A stretch of DNA of 10,812 nt, taken from contig DINC01000107.1 of NCBI GenBank assembly GCA_002425885.1, positions 1-10,812 of the forward strand. Reading direction: 5' to 3'. The translations under genes and the position numbers were made by a program. The DNA comes from Spirochaetia bacterium UBA5550 (GTDB taxonomy: Bacteria > Spirochaetota > UBA4802 > UBA5550). Shown here one piece after another: positions 1-6,911 of the stretch. Every line of letters begins with the position of its first letter. Positions within the stretch are counted from its first letter, which is position 1. Below the pieces are notes generated by a model. It made no database searches. It saw nothing but the letters and a program-made list of their open reading frames with translations, and was not told where the DNA came from.

Positions 1-152
1 CCGCGCTTACTGATTAAGCCGGCTGTTCATGTTGATTCAAAATAATTCTGCGACCGTTCACATGCAAGAAAAATTTTCAAGGAGAGAATATTTACTGCGG
101 TTTGTTAGACGAAATAAAGTATAATAGGTAACTTTAATTTCTTACCAGACAT
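1..152. other. Left-edge stretch with no supported gene
   Basis: I see no convincing gene here. One plus-strand frame is open from base 1 to a TAA at 43-45 (14 codons). It could be the tail of a gene from outside the window, but it is too short to recognise. An AGGAGA-like stretch near 79-85 is not followed by a start codon at a usable distance. No strong terminator hairpin is visible for the cation-channel gene that ends at 153 on the minus strand. Confidence 0.4.
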
Positions 153-1067
153 CTACCACTTTTTGTATCTCCAGAAAAGATAGAACCCGCCGACTGAAAG
201 CAGAGCAAGCCCCAGTATAATATAAAAAGCCTCGGAGTGATCGCTGAGCGGTATCCTTACGTTCATTGATAACGCGCTTACAACAAAGGTGGGCACCATA
301 ATCGCAATTGTGAATATATTCAGCTTCTTCATCAATATGTTCAGATTGTTGCTTACAATTGAAACACGGGCGTCCATGAGGCCCGCAAGGATGTTTGAAT
401 AAATCTCCGCCTGTTTATAACACTGCTCATTTTCAATCCTGATATCATCAATAATCTCAAGGCTCTCAGGGGAGAAGCTTATTTTTCTGTCATTCTGCTT
501 CATCCTGCTTATAAGAGCTCCGTTTGAATTGATGGCATTGAGGTAGTAGACAAGGCTTTTTTCGAGACTGAAGAGGTTGATGAGAAACTCATTCTGCATC
601 GATGTATTAATTTTCTGTTCAAGTGAATCAGATATCATATTAATTACTTTCAGGTGCCCGAGATAGTGATAAATAGTGGCATACATAATTTTCAGCACCA
701 CATCTTCGATCGAGGTTACTCTGTTGAATATTTTCCCCTCAAAAAAATTTATATCCTCGGATATCACAATCAATAGTTTATCCCTGTACCAGAACATACC
801 GAAGGATGATACAAGAAATAGAAACTGCTCGGCACCTGAATAATTTTTAGGCCTTTTAAATATTATCGCATAATGTTCAGGTTCAAACTCAATCCTTGCA
901 AGTTCGTCAGGGTCAAGTGCTGAACTGAGTGTATGTTCATCTATTGCATATTTCTCAACAAGTTCTTTTCTTGTCTTCTCATCAGGATCAATAAATATGA
1001 GTACATTCCCTTCCCCCTCAGATGCCGGGATAAGCTTCCCATTAATAATTCCATATTCCTTTATCAT
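153..1067 (-). CDS. CorA-like divalent metal ion transporter, SMN variant
   Basis: A 304-residue protein with CorA/MIT-superfamily architecture: a long soluble cytoplasmic N-terminal domain (about 1-245), then two C-terminal membrane helices (about 249-268 and 281-299), then a short basic tail RYKKW. Known members are homopentameric Mg2+/Co2+ (or Zn2+) channels of the inner membrane. The signature at the end of the first helix is normally GMN. Here it reads S267-M268-N269, followed by VRIP as in the YGMNVxxP subgroup, so ion selectivity cannot be assumed. The start at 1067 is preferred because AGGAG lies 5 bases upstream. The frame remains open to an ATG at 1118, which would add 17 residues without a ribosome site. 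It lies 101 bp downstream of the AraC-family gene on the same strand and could share its transcript. The family call is secure; the substrate is not. Confidence 0.85.
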   Translation of the reverse strand: MIKEYGIINGKLIPASEGEGNVLIFIDPDEKTRKELVEKYAIDEHTLSSALDPDELARIEFEPEHYAIIFKRPKNYSGAEQFLFLVSSFGMFWYRDKLLIVISEDINFFEGKIFNRVTSIEDVVLKIMYATIYHYLGHLKVINMISDSLEQKINTSMQNEFLINLFSLEKSLVYYLNAINSNGALISRMKQNDRKISFSPESLEIIDDIRIENEQCYKQAEIYSNILAGLMDARVSIVSNNLNILMKKLNIFTIAIMVPTFVVSALSMNVRIPLSDHSEAFYIILGLALLSVGGFYLFWRYKKW

Positions 1068-1072
1068 AAAAA

Positions 1073-1077
1073 CTCCT
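1073..1077 (-). promoter_or_regulatory. Ribosome binding site that decides the CorA-like start
   Basis: Read on the minus strand, AGGAG is followed by five bases (TTTTT) and ATG at 1067. The upstream in-frame ATG at 1118 has no comparable site. Confidence 0.75.
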
Positions 1078-1168
1078 GATGATCGGCAGACAGATTTAAT
1101 ATAATCATAAATAGGCATGGCTGCCCGCCGGAGAAATAAAAAACTTATACTTTTATAAAAATTCAGTT

Positions 1169-2020
1169 TCAGGAAATCAGCATTTTCGGATAATGATGGA
1201 GCTGATACCGTTTCGGTGTCATGCCGAATTTTTCGCTGAAGAGCCTTATAAAATGGGATATGTTATCATATCCGAGGTCAAAAGCCACCTCAGTAACAGA
1301 TGATTCTTTCAGCATTTTTCTGGCTTCATTTAATTTCAGGGAGGTATAATAGCAGTTTGGCGACACACCTGTAAGTTTCTTGAATTTTATTGAAAATAGC
1401 TGAGGTGACATAAAAACAGCATGCGCTATTTCGTGAAGAGAGAGGTTTTCCCTGATGTTCTTTTTCATTATATCTATTGATTGAGCAATGGGATTCTCTT
1501 TAGCATGGTTGAGAGCAAGATTAGCTCCGGCGATATTAAGTATTTTGTAAGTCATCTCCTGTACATAGAGATCTATCAGAAACTCCTTACCCTTCCGGTT
1601 CCCCTTTGCAGTTTCAGATATCAGTTCTATATCCCGGAGTATTATTTCAGAATTTTCCCTGCATAGTTTAATCCTGCCGGTATACAGTTCAGCTTCTATT
1701 TCAGGTTCAAATTGTGTTTTTTTAACTATGTCATCAATCAGTTTATCTGACAGTTCAAATACAAGGGCCCGCGTATCTTTCACAATCTCCATCTCGACAA
1801 CTGATTCAGGGGGGAGTATAATAAACTCCTCCCTGTTATAATTAAAGTTTTCATCATTTATTGCAACATGCTTCTCACCATCGAGAATTGTGCAGATACG
1901 GTAGTATTCATAAGAGCGGTAATTATCCCTGTACGATTCAGGAAGATCATAATAAATAACCCTGACATAATCAGTCTCAAGGCCGCTGGATAATTCTATG
2001 CTTCTGTCGAACAGGTTCAT
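1169..2020 (-). CDS. AraC-family transcriptional regulator
   Basis: A 283-residue cytoplasmic DNA-binding regulator. Residues about 15-95 form a cupin-like sensor domain typical of AraC N-termini (segment DGEKHVAI...EFIILPPES). Residues about 178-272 form the two-HTH AraC/XylS domain. The first helix-turn-helix lies in the NLSLHEIAHAVFMSPQLFS region and the second in VTEVAFDLGYDNISHFIRLF, ending with the family-typical FGMTPKRY. It is divergent from the iron-dependent alcohol dehydrogenase across 197 bp, which is the classic layout for a regulator and its target. Repeated CCGG-core sites next to its own start suggest autoregulation. The ATG at 2020 has only a weak upstream purine stretch (TAGGCATAAG), and no better in-frame start is obvious. 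The effector is unknown; an alcohol, aldehyde or sugar-derived compound would fit the neighbour, but this is inference. Confidence 0.94.
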   Translation of the reverse strand: MNLFDRSIELSSGLETDYVRVIYYDLPESYRDNYRSYEYYRICTILDGEKHVAINDENFNYNREEFIILPPESVVEMEIVKDTRALVFELSDKLIDDIVKKTQFEPEIEAELYTGRIKLCRENSEIILRDIELISETAKGNRKGKEFLIDLYVQEMTYKILNIAGANLALNHAKENPIAQSIDIMKKNIRENLSLHEIAHAVFMSPQLFSIKFKKLTGVSPNCYYTSLKLNEARKMLKESSVTEVAFDLGYDNISHFIRLFSEKFGMTPKRYQLHHYPKMLIS

Positions 2021-2042
2021 AACTTATGCCTAATTTTTTAAA

Positions 2043-2070
2043 AACCGGCTATTTTATTTTAGAACCGGTT
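2043..2070. promoter_or_regulatory. Two direct AACCGG half-sites 20 bp apart next to the AraC-type gene start
   Basis: AACCGG occurs at 2043-2048 and again at 2063-2068 in the contexts AAAACCGGCT and AGAACCGGTT, exactly 20 bp apart. AraC-family proteins usually bind direct repeats about two helical turns apart. On the minus strand two overlapping TAAAAT hexamers (2051-2061) lie between the repeats and could be a -10 for the regulator gene, so occupancy would affect its own transcription. This is an inference from spacing only. Confidence 0.4.
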
Positions 2071-2138
2071 AGATTTACAGATCTGTTTATGGTATCACTT
2101 GATCAAGAAAAAAATATAAAAACAGGAAAATAAAAATT

Positions 2139-2167
2139 CATACAAAGCCTTATTAGCGCCATAAAAT
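2139..2167 (+). promoter_or_regulatory. Possible weak, activator-type promoter of the alcohol dehydrogenase
   Basis: A TAAAAT -10 (2162-2167) lies 17 bp after a poor -35, CATACA (2139-2144). A good -10 with a poor -35 is typical of promoters that need an activator, which fits the divergent AraC-type gene. The predicted start point falls inside the inverted repeat at 2164-2186. Tentative. Confidence 0.25.
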
Positions 2168-2186
2168 CCGGCAATTAACCGGATTT
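2164..2186. repeat. Perfect 8-bp inverted repeat with CCGG core, probable operator
   Basis: Arms AAATCCGG (2164-2171) and CCGGATTT (2179-2186) are separated by 7 bases. The right arm also reads AACCGGATT, so it shares the AACCGG core with the two sites at 2043 and 2063. It lies over the predicted transcription start, 31 bp before the dehydrogenase ATG. It could be an operator or a 5'-end hairpin. There is no T-run after it, so it is not a terminator. Confidence 0.45.
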
Positions 2187-2217
2187 CAATAAAAAACCTT
2201 ACAAGAGGAGCCGATTT

Positions 2218-3372
2218 ATGAGTTATACTTTTTTCATGCCGCAGACAAGCCTTATGGGATCAGGGTGTCTCTCAGATGCGGGAGAACAGGTTAAAACCCT
2301 GGGATTTAAAAAAGCGCTGATTGTTACTGATAAAGTGCTCAACATCGATGTGAAGCTGGTAGACAAACTTACCGCAGTTCTTAAAAAAAATGGTATTGAT
2401 TACGCTGTATTTGATGAGACAAAACCTAATCCCACAGTAACAAATGTTAATGACGGGCTTAAAATGCTTAAAAATTCAGGATGTGATTTTGTTATCTCTT
2501 TCGGAGGGGGTTCTCCTCATGATTGCGCAAAAGGTATCGCTCTCCTTGCGACAAATGGAGGGGATATCAGGGATTATGAAGGGGTGAACAGATCAGGGAA
2601 ACCGCAGCTCCCCCTTATAGCTGTTAATACAACAGCAGGCACAGCTTCCGAGATGACAATCTTCTCTATCATCACAGATGAGGAGAGGCACATAAAGATG
2701 GCCCTTGTGGATAAACACATGACACCAATACTTGCAGTGAATGATCCGGACCTCATGATTGATATGCCTGCATCGCTTACAGCTGCCACAGGTATGGACG
2801 CCCTTACTCATGCAGTTGAGGCTTATGTATCCACAGCAGCAACACCGGTCACTGACGCATGTGCGCTTCATGCGATTAAGCTCATATCTCAACACCTGAG
2901 AAACGCAGTGAAGAACGGGAAGGATATGGAAGCAAGAGATAAAATGGCCTACGCTGAATACCTTGCAGGGATGGCATTTAACAATGCGAGCCTCGGCTAT
3001 GTTCACGCAATGGCTCACCAGCTTGGAGGATTCTACGATCTCCCGCATGGAGTATGTAATGCAATACTCCTCCCCAGGGTGCAGGAGTTTAACGCTGCTG
3101 TTGTCCCTGGAAGGCTTAAGGATGTGGCAGATGCAATGGGCATTACAGTTGCAGGCTTATCTGATAAAGAGGGAGCCAGTAAAGCTATTGAAGCGATCAA
3201 AAAACTTTCTTCTGATGTAAACATCCCCTCCGGTATAGCAGAACTCGGCGCAAAAGAAGTGGACCTCCCGATTCTTGCGGAGAATGCTCTTAAAGACGCA
3301 TGCGGGGCAACCAACCCGAAGCAGGCAACACTGGATGAGATTATACAAATTTTTAAAAACTCCATGAAGTAA
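2218..3372 (+). CDS. Iron-containing (group III) alcohol dehydrogenase
   Basis: A 384-residue cytosolic NAD(P)-dependent alcohol/aldehyde oxidoreductase of the Fe-ADH family (FucO, YiaY, DhaT, methanol dehydrogenase type); its length is normal for the family. The N-terminal dinucleotide-binding half carries GGGSPHD at 96-102 and the NTTAGTASE block near 137-145. The C-terminal half holds the metal ligands expected for the family: D194 and H198 in [13 protein letters not shown]263, and H277 in [12 protein letters not shown]. The additional conserved H267 is also present. ATG 2218 follows AGAGGAG with 7 bases between. The gene is divergent from an AraC-type regulator and is followed by a strong terminator, so it is probably a single-gene transcript. 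The family does not reveal the substrate: ethanol, butanol, 1,3-propanediol and lactaldehyde/propanediol are all possible. Confidence 0.95.
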   Translation: MSYTFFMPQTSLMGSGCLSDAGEQVKTLGFKKALIVTDKVLNIDVKLVDKLTAVLKKNGIDYAVFDETKPNPTVTNVNDGLKMLKNSGCDFVISFGGGSPHDCAKGIALLATNGGDIRDYEGVNRSGKPQLPLIAVNTTAGTASEMTIFSIITDEERHIKMALVDKHMTPILAVNDPDLMIDMPASLTAATGMDALTHAVEAYVSTAATPVTDACALHAIKLISQHLRNAVKNGKDMEARDKMAYAEYLAGMAFNNASLGYVHAMAHQLGGFYDLPHGVCNAILLPRVQEFNAAVVPGRLKDVADAMGITVAGLSDKEGASKAIEAIKKLSSDVNIPSGIAELGAKEVDLPILAENALKDACGATNPKQATLDEIIQIFKNSMK

Positions 3373-3394
3373 CAGGTACAGGATTCAGCATCAG

Positions 3395-3419
3395 CAGCCT
3401 CCGCGAGGAGGCTGTTTTT
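3395..3419 (+). terminator. Rho-independent terminator after the alcohol dehydrogenase
   Basis: A perfect 8-bp GC-rich stem, CAGCCTCC (3395-3402) with GGAGGCTG (3407-3414), is closed by a GCGA (GNRA) tetraloop. TTTTT (3415-3419) follows at once. It begins 22 bases after the dehydrogenase stop codon and isolates that gene from the exporter downstream. Confidence 0.92.
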
Positions 3420-3443
3420 AATTACTGAGTCTGCAAATCGTTA

Positions 3444-3472
3444 TTGACTGAGAGAGCTACAAAGCAGAATAT
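3444..3472 (+). promoter_or_regulatory. Candidate sigma70-type promoter of the LysE-type exporter
   Basis: TTGACT (3444-3449, 5/6 to consensus) is followed after 17 bp by GAATAT (3467-3472, 3/6). It lies between the preceding terminator and the exporter ATG at 3497, where a promoter is needed. The -10 is weak. Confidence 0.35.
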
Positions 3473-3496
3473 GTTTTTAATAATTCAGGGTGGAAC

Positions 3497-4123
3497 ATGC
3501 ATATATTCAACAGCTTTATTCAGGGTTTTCTTATGGGCACCGGACTTATTATAGCCATAGGTGCGCAGAACGCTTTTGTGCTTAAACAGGGGATAAAAGG
3601 TGAACACCGTTCTGTTGTAGCATGGATATGTGCGTTAAGCGATGCCATTCTAATTACAGCAGGGATTGCAGGGATGGGATATCTGTTTACTCAGCATCCT
3701 CTGATTACGAAATGTACAGCCTTCGGGGGTGCGCTATACCTCGCATGGTTTTCATTCAGATCTTTCAGATCGGCCCTGAAAGGGGAATCAATGGATATAA
3801 ACGGCAGTAGCGATTCCTCTATGACACTTAAAGCTGCTGTAATAACAACTCTTGCACTTACATATCTTAATCCTCATGTTTACCTTGATACAGTTGTAAT
3901 GCTTGGCGGTTTTGGAGCGTCAAGGCCTGACTGGCTGCGGCCTTTCTTCGGACTCGGGGCGGCTTCCGCATCATTTATATGGTTTTTTGCACTGGCATTC
4001 AGTGGAAAAATTCTTGCACCTTTTTTCAGGAAAAAAATTTCATGGCGGATGCTGGACACCGGTATCGGAATAGTAATGGCATATATCGCATACAGCCTGG
4101 TTCTCTTCGGTCTATCAGTTTAG
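3497..4123 (+). CDS. LysE/ArgO-family amino-acid exporter
   Basis: A 208-residue inner-membrane protein, mostly hydrophobic, with about six membrane segments, matching the family length. Two diagnostic blocks are present: GAQNAFVLKQG at 22-32 in the first hydrophobic region, and LNPHVYLDT at 124-132. Both are shared with E. coli ArgO and Corynebacterium LysE, which export L-arginine and/or L-lysine. A hydrophilic loop (about 95-108) separates the two halves. The whole sequence resembles ArgO more than the RhtB group, judged from memory of these families. ATG 3497 follows a modest GGGTGG ribosome site. The gene is monocistronic by context: a terminator lies upstream, and a convergent gene ends 15 bp downstream with no hairpin between. 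No LysG/ArgP-type regulator is adjacent. The exact amino acid exported is not determinable. Confidence 0.93.
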   Translation: MHIFNSFIQGFLMGTGLIIAIGAQNAFVLKQGIKGEHRSVVAWICALSDAILITAGIAGMGYLFTQHPLITKCTAFGGALYLAWFSFRSFRSALKGESMDINGSSDSSMTLKAAVITTLALTYLNPHVYLDTVVMLGGFGASRPDWLRPFFGLGAASASFIWFFALAFSGKILAPFFRKKISWRMLDTGIGIVMAYIAYSLVLFGLSV

Positions 4124-4138
4124 GTAAAAAAAACAACA

Positions 4139-5959
4139 TCACTTCCCGCTCAGAATCTCCGCCCCTGCATCAGTTAACAGATCTATACACTTTCTATAAG
4201 TATCAATATCATCTCTCCTCCCTGATTCAAAGATTATATCCAGTGCGGATCTCCCCATATTATCACGCGTATTAACATCAGCACCCGCAGAGATGAGCAT
4301 AAGAACTGCTTCTGCATCAGATTTTTCGGCAGCAGCCATCAGAGGGGTTCTACCTTCACGATCAGGGATGTTCGGAGAGCAGCCCTTTTCGAGGAGGAAC
4401 CTTAGCATATCATGATCTCCATTAATAACAGCAGCCATTACAGGCGTGCCTCCGATGCGGCTGCGGCAGTTTATATCAGCTCCATGCTCAATAAAAAAAA
4501 GCACCGATTTCTGATTCCCCGCTGCGGCTGCACAATAAATCCCATTGGCTCCGTTATCATCCGCAGCATTGAGATCCACTCCCACCTCTGTCAGTATATA
4601 CAGAATAACAGAATCACAAAGAGCCCTTTCATTAAGGATAAGCGGCCTGCCGTACGGGTCATTACCGTTCACATCAGCCCCTTTCTCTACAAGGAGCCTG
4701 ATTACATCATGGTCCCCTCCCCACTCAATTGCCGAACCAAGAGCAGCGCAGCCGGTTTCGTCCGGATAATCGACACCTGCTCCATGCTCCAGAAGATACT
4801 TAACCGCATTGAGCTGTCCCTTAATCGCAGCGGTAATAAGGGGTGTCCTGCCATGCATAGATCTTTCATGTGACCTGTAATCCGGCATAGCACCTTCTTT
4901 TAAAAGCTTTACTATTTTTCTTATATCACCGGCAGAAGCTGCGCTCACAAGATCCTCATTGATGTCTACACCTTCAGGGTCCGGAAGTTCCTCGTCACCG
5001 CGCCAGGGGCTCCCCAGCCTCTCAAGAGCCTCCTTTGCCTGAGGAATAAAAAACATGCTGCTGTTCATTCCTGCTTTATGCGAGCCGGGTGAATACTTTA
5101 CAGCATACCTGTATGCTGCAACAGCCTCATCACTTTTTCCGATCTCTTCTAAAATAACACCGGTCATATAATAAGCCCCATGATGCTCCGGATCATATTC
5201 AAGGGTTTTCTCAAAGCAGCGAAGAGCACTGCTGTTATCACTACCCTGCACATATGCAATTCCAAGGTAATACCATGCGTCAGGGCTTTCAGGCATAATC
5301 TCAATAGCCCTGAGAAGATTTTTCTTCCCTCCCCGCCAGTCACCCTCCTGCACCATTGCCTGGCCCAGGATGACCATCGCCTCATGGTCTTCGGGCCGGT
5401 GAAGGAGTATATACTTAGCCCCATCCGCGGCTTCCATAAGTTTTCCATTCCGGAGCTTCATCGATATATCTTTTTTCAATTCTATTATTTTTTCATCAGC
5501 AGGATTGCCGGATTTGAAAGCAGATTTAAAAAGTTCAATCAACACAGCGGATTTAGTTTGCGGCGCTGTCAGATGAAGTTCAACAGTTCTGTTGTATGCC
5601 GATTCACCGGGTTCACGGAATGATTTGACAATTACACTGCTTCTGTCGGGAAGGCCGTACACCTCCGCCATGATAGAGTCACCGGAATCTCCGGAGCTGC
5701 TTCGGTTATCCGTTCTGCTGAGAAGAGTAACCTCAATGCCGGTATTCCTGTTTCCAAAAAATTTCTTCTCTTCAGCAACTGTTTCAGATTTATTAATCCT
5801 TCTTATATCGAAAGGGATAAACTCTCCATCTGCGCCACGGTTGACATCAGGAAAACTTATCATCAGATTTACAGCAGCGTCAATACAGAAACGAAGAAGC
5901 GGGGTGTAATCTCCGTCATCGAGCGTGCAATGAAGGACTCTTTCTATATAGGAGTTCAT
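4139..5959 (-). CDS. TPR plus ankyrin-repeat protein
   Basis: A 606-residue protein in three parts. Residues 1 to about 140 form an N-terminal region I do not recognise, including a Ser/Asp-rich stretch near 86-95. Residues about 192-293 form three consecutive TPRs of 34 residues (AWYYLGIAYVQG, AYYMTGVILEEIG). Residues about 331-603 form roughly eight ankyrin repeats with typical G-TPL..AA..G and LL..GADVN elements. Both repeat types are protein-binding scaffolds, so a role in protein-protein interaction is likely; no catalytic motif is visible. The frame extends 21 codons further to a TTG at 6022. The ATG at 5959 is preferred because the best promoter in the region ends just before it. No signal peptide is evident from the ATG; the longer form would begin with a weakly hydrophobic, Arg-containing stretch. 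It converges on the exporter gene and is divergent from the reductase operon. Its function is unknown. Confidence 0.9.
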   Translation of the reverse strand: MNSYIERVLHCTLDDGDYTPLLRFCIDAAVNLMISFPDVNRGADGEFIPFDIRRINKSETVAEEKKFFGNRNTGIEVTLLSRTDNRSSSGDSGDSIMAEVYGLPDRSSVIVKSFREPGESAYNRTVELHLTAPQTKSAVLIELFKSAFKSGNPADEKIIELKKDISMKLRNGKLMEAADGAKYILLHRPEDHEAMVILGQAMVQEGDWRGGKKNLLRAIEIMPESPDAWYYLGIAYVQGSDNSSALRCFEKTLEYDPEHHGAYYMTGVILEEIGKSDEAVAAYRYAVKYSPGSHKAGMNSSMFFIPQAKEALERLGSPWRGDEELPDPEGVDINEDLVSAASAGDIRKIVKLLKEGAMPDYRSHERSMHGRTPLITAAIKGQLNAVKYLLEHGAGVDYPDETGCAALGSAIEWGGDHDVIRLLVEKGADVNGNDPYGRPLILNERALCDSVILYILTEVGVDLNAADDNGANGIYCAAAAGNQKSVLFFIEHGADINCRSRIGGTPVMAAVINGDHDMLRFLLEKGCSPNIPDREGRTPLMAAAEKSDAEAVLMLISAGADVNTRDNMGRSALDIIFESGRRDDIDTYRKCIDLLTDAGAEILSGK

Positions 5960-5965
5960 AAGGAA

Positions 5966-5994
5966 AATATAACTAATTGTGCGGAGTAAAGCAA
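5966..5994 (-). promoter_or_regulatory. Promoter of the TPR/ankyrin gene, apparently giving a leaderless mRNA
   Basis: On the minus strand TTGCTT (5989-5994) is followed after 17 bp by TATATT (5966-5971). The usual distance from the -10 puts +1 at about 5959, which is the A of the ATG. No Shine-Dalgarno sequence precedes that ATG (the bases are TTTTCCTT), which agrees with leaderless initiation. Confidence 0.5.
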
Positions 5995-6017
5995 GATGCC
6001 GGACAGCAATACAAGTA

Positions 6018-6043
6018 TTCAATATTTTAATTCAAAATATGAA
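6018..6043. repeat. AT-rich inverted repeat between divergent promoters, possible operator
   Basis: Arms ATATTTT (6022-6028) and AAAATAT (6034-6040) flank AATTC. The dyad extends outward to TTC (6018-6020) and GAA (6041-6043) with one extra base on the left. It sits 12 bp upstream of the TTGACA -35 of the reductase operon, about 25 bp upstream of the opposing -35. A regulator bound here could affect both directions. The regulator is unknown. Confidence 0.35.
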
Positions 6044-6055
6044 CATATTAAATAG

Positions 6056-6084
6056 TTGACACTGGACTTTCTTTTTTAAATCAT
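6056..6084 (+). promoter_or_regulatory. Promoter of the reductase / Se-S operon
   Basis: A perfect TTGACA -35 (6056-6061) is followed after 17 bp by AATCAT (6079-6084, 4/6 to TATAAT). The predicted start near 6091 leaves a leader of about 40 bases before the ATG at 6132. Confidence 0.5.
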
Positions 6085-6131
6085 TGAGAAGTAAATCAGC
6101 CGAAAAAAATCAAATTAAGGTAAACAGGATA

Positions 6132-6893
6132 ATGATTTCTGCCGGAATCGACATAGGCTCACGGACAATCAAACTGGTGCTCCACGACGGAGCTGATATT
6201 ATCTCCAGCGAAGTGCGCCCTAATTCATATAATACCATTGATATATGCAGAGAGATGTTAAAAGACATTTCTTACGACGGAATTATCTCCACAGGATACG
6301 GCCGTCACCTCTTCAGCAGACATTTCAACTGCGAAGCCATAAGCGAGATTAAGGCTTTCACACTGGGAGCATTTCACACTATACCTGAATGCAGAACAAT
6401 TCTCGATATCGGCGGCCAGGACACTAAAGCAATCTCCATTGATGAAAACGGAAAAATATCAAAATTCGAAATGAACGATAAATGTGCAGCCGGCACAGGC
6501 AAATTTCTGGAGATCATGGCAAATGCACTGGAATTCACAATGAATGAATTTATAGAATCTGCATCCTCAGCGGAAAAAGCTGAACCGATCAACAGCATGT
6601 GTACTGTATTTGCCGAGTCGGAGGTAATATCTCTTATAGGGAGGGGAGCATTACGCGATGAAGTGAGCCTGGGCATTCATCATGCAATTGTTAAACGCTC
6701 AGTTTCACTGATGAAGCGGGTTTCAATCCGGGACAATATAGTTTTTGTCGGAGGAGTGGCTAATAACCGCTGCGTACGCTCTCTTATAGAAAAAGAACTG
6801 GGGACAAATATCTCTGTACCTGAAGCTCCACAGATTATCGGTGCACTTGGCTGCGCCCTGCATCACCATCAGACAGCAAAACATTCCAATTAA
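6132..6893 (+). CDS. yjiL: BadF/HgdC-type ATPase activator of the double-cubane reductase (YjiL-like)
   Basis: A 253-residue member of the ASKHA ATPase family that includes HgdC/CompA, the BadF/BcrA group and E. coli YjiL. Known members are homodimers with one [4Fe-4S] cluster held between subunits. They use ATP hydrolysis to push an electron at very low potential into a partner iron-sulfur enzyme. Visible motifs are the phosphate-1 loop GIDIGSRTIK (5-14), phosphate-2 DIGGQDTK (92-99), cluster ligands C118 in NDKCAAGTGKFLE and C157 in MCTVFAESEV, and the adenosine-binding VFVGGVANN (204-212). ATG 6132 is chosen because the GIDIG block normally lies at the extreme N-terminus. The frame runs on upstream to a TTG at 6084, but that would lie on the -10 element. 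The gene precedes its presumed partner by 18 bp. These proteins are usually oxygen-sensitive, so anaerobic operation is expected. Confidence 0.92.
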   Translation: MISAGIDIGSRTIKLVLHDGADIISSEVRPNSYNTIDICREMLKDISYDGIISTGYGRHLFSRHFNCEAISEIKAFTLGAFHTIPECRTILDIGGQDTKAISIDENGKISKFEMNDKCAAGTGKFLEIMANALEFTMNEFIESASSAEKAEPINSMCTVFAESEVISLIGRGALRDEVSLGIHHAIVKRSVSLMKRVSIRDNIVFVGGVANNRCVRSLIEKELGTNISVPEAPQIIGALGCALHHHQTAKHSN

Positions 6894-6911
6894 TAATAAA
6901 AGGAGTTATTT

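Noticed and set aside
1068..1118. Longer start (ATG at 1118) for the CorA-like protein
   Set aside because: AGGAG at 1073-1077 is correctly placed for the ATG at 1067, and the upstream ATG has nothing comparable.
1135..1168. AT-only hairpin (AAACT/AGTTT with inner TTTTATAAAA) after the AraC-type gene as a terminator
   Set aside because: The stem has almost no G-C pairs and would be weak. Readthrough into the CorA-like gene cannot be excluded, so no terminator is called.
2593..3048. 151-codon minus-strand open frame inside the alcohol dehydrogenase gene
   Set aside because: It lies wholly antisense to a gene with complete family motifs. Its translation is Cys/His-rich without any recognisable pattern, as expected of a codon shadow.
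4124..4138. Bidirectional terminator between the convergent exporter and TPR/ankyrin genes
   Set aside because: The 15-base gap is A-rich and has no inverted repeat.
5180..5623. 147-codon and similar plus-strand open frames antisense to the TPR/ankyrin gene (also 4412-4873)
   Set aside because: They are antisense to clear TPR and ankyrin repeats, lack ribosome sites and show no protein family features.
5960..6022. Longer start (TTG at 6022) for the TPR/ankyrin protein
   Set aside because: There is no ribosome site before the TTG, and the extension would run across the best promoter. It adds a sequence that is neither a clean signal peptide nor a domain.
6084..6131. Upstream TTG start for the activator ATPase
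   Set aside because: It would lie on the promoter -10 element and put 16 charged residues before the GIDIG motif that normally opens these proteins.
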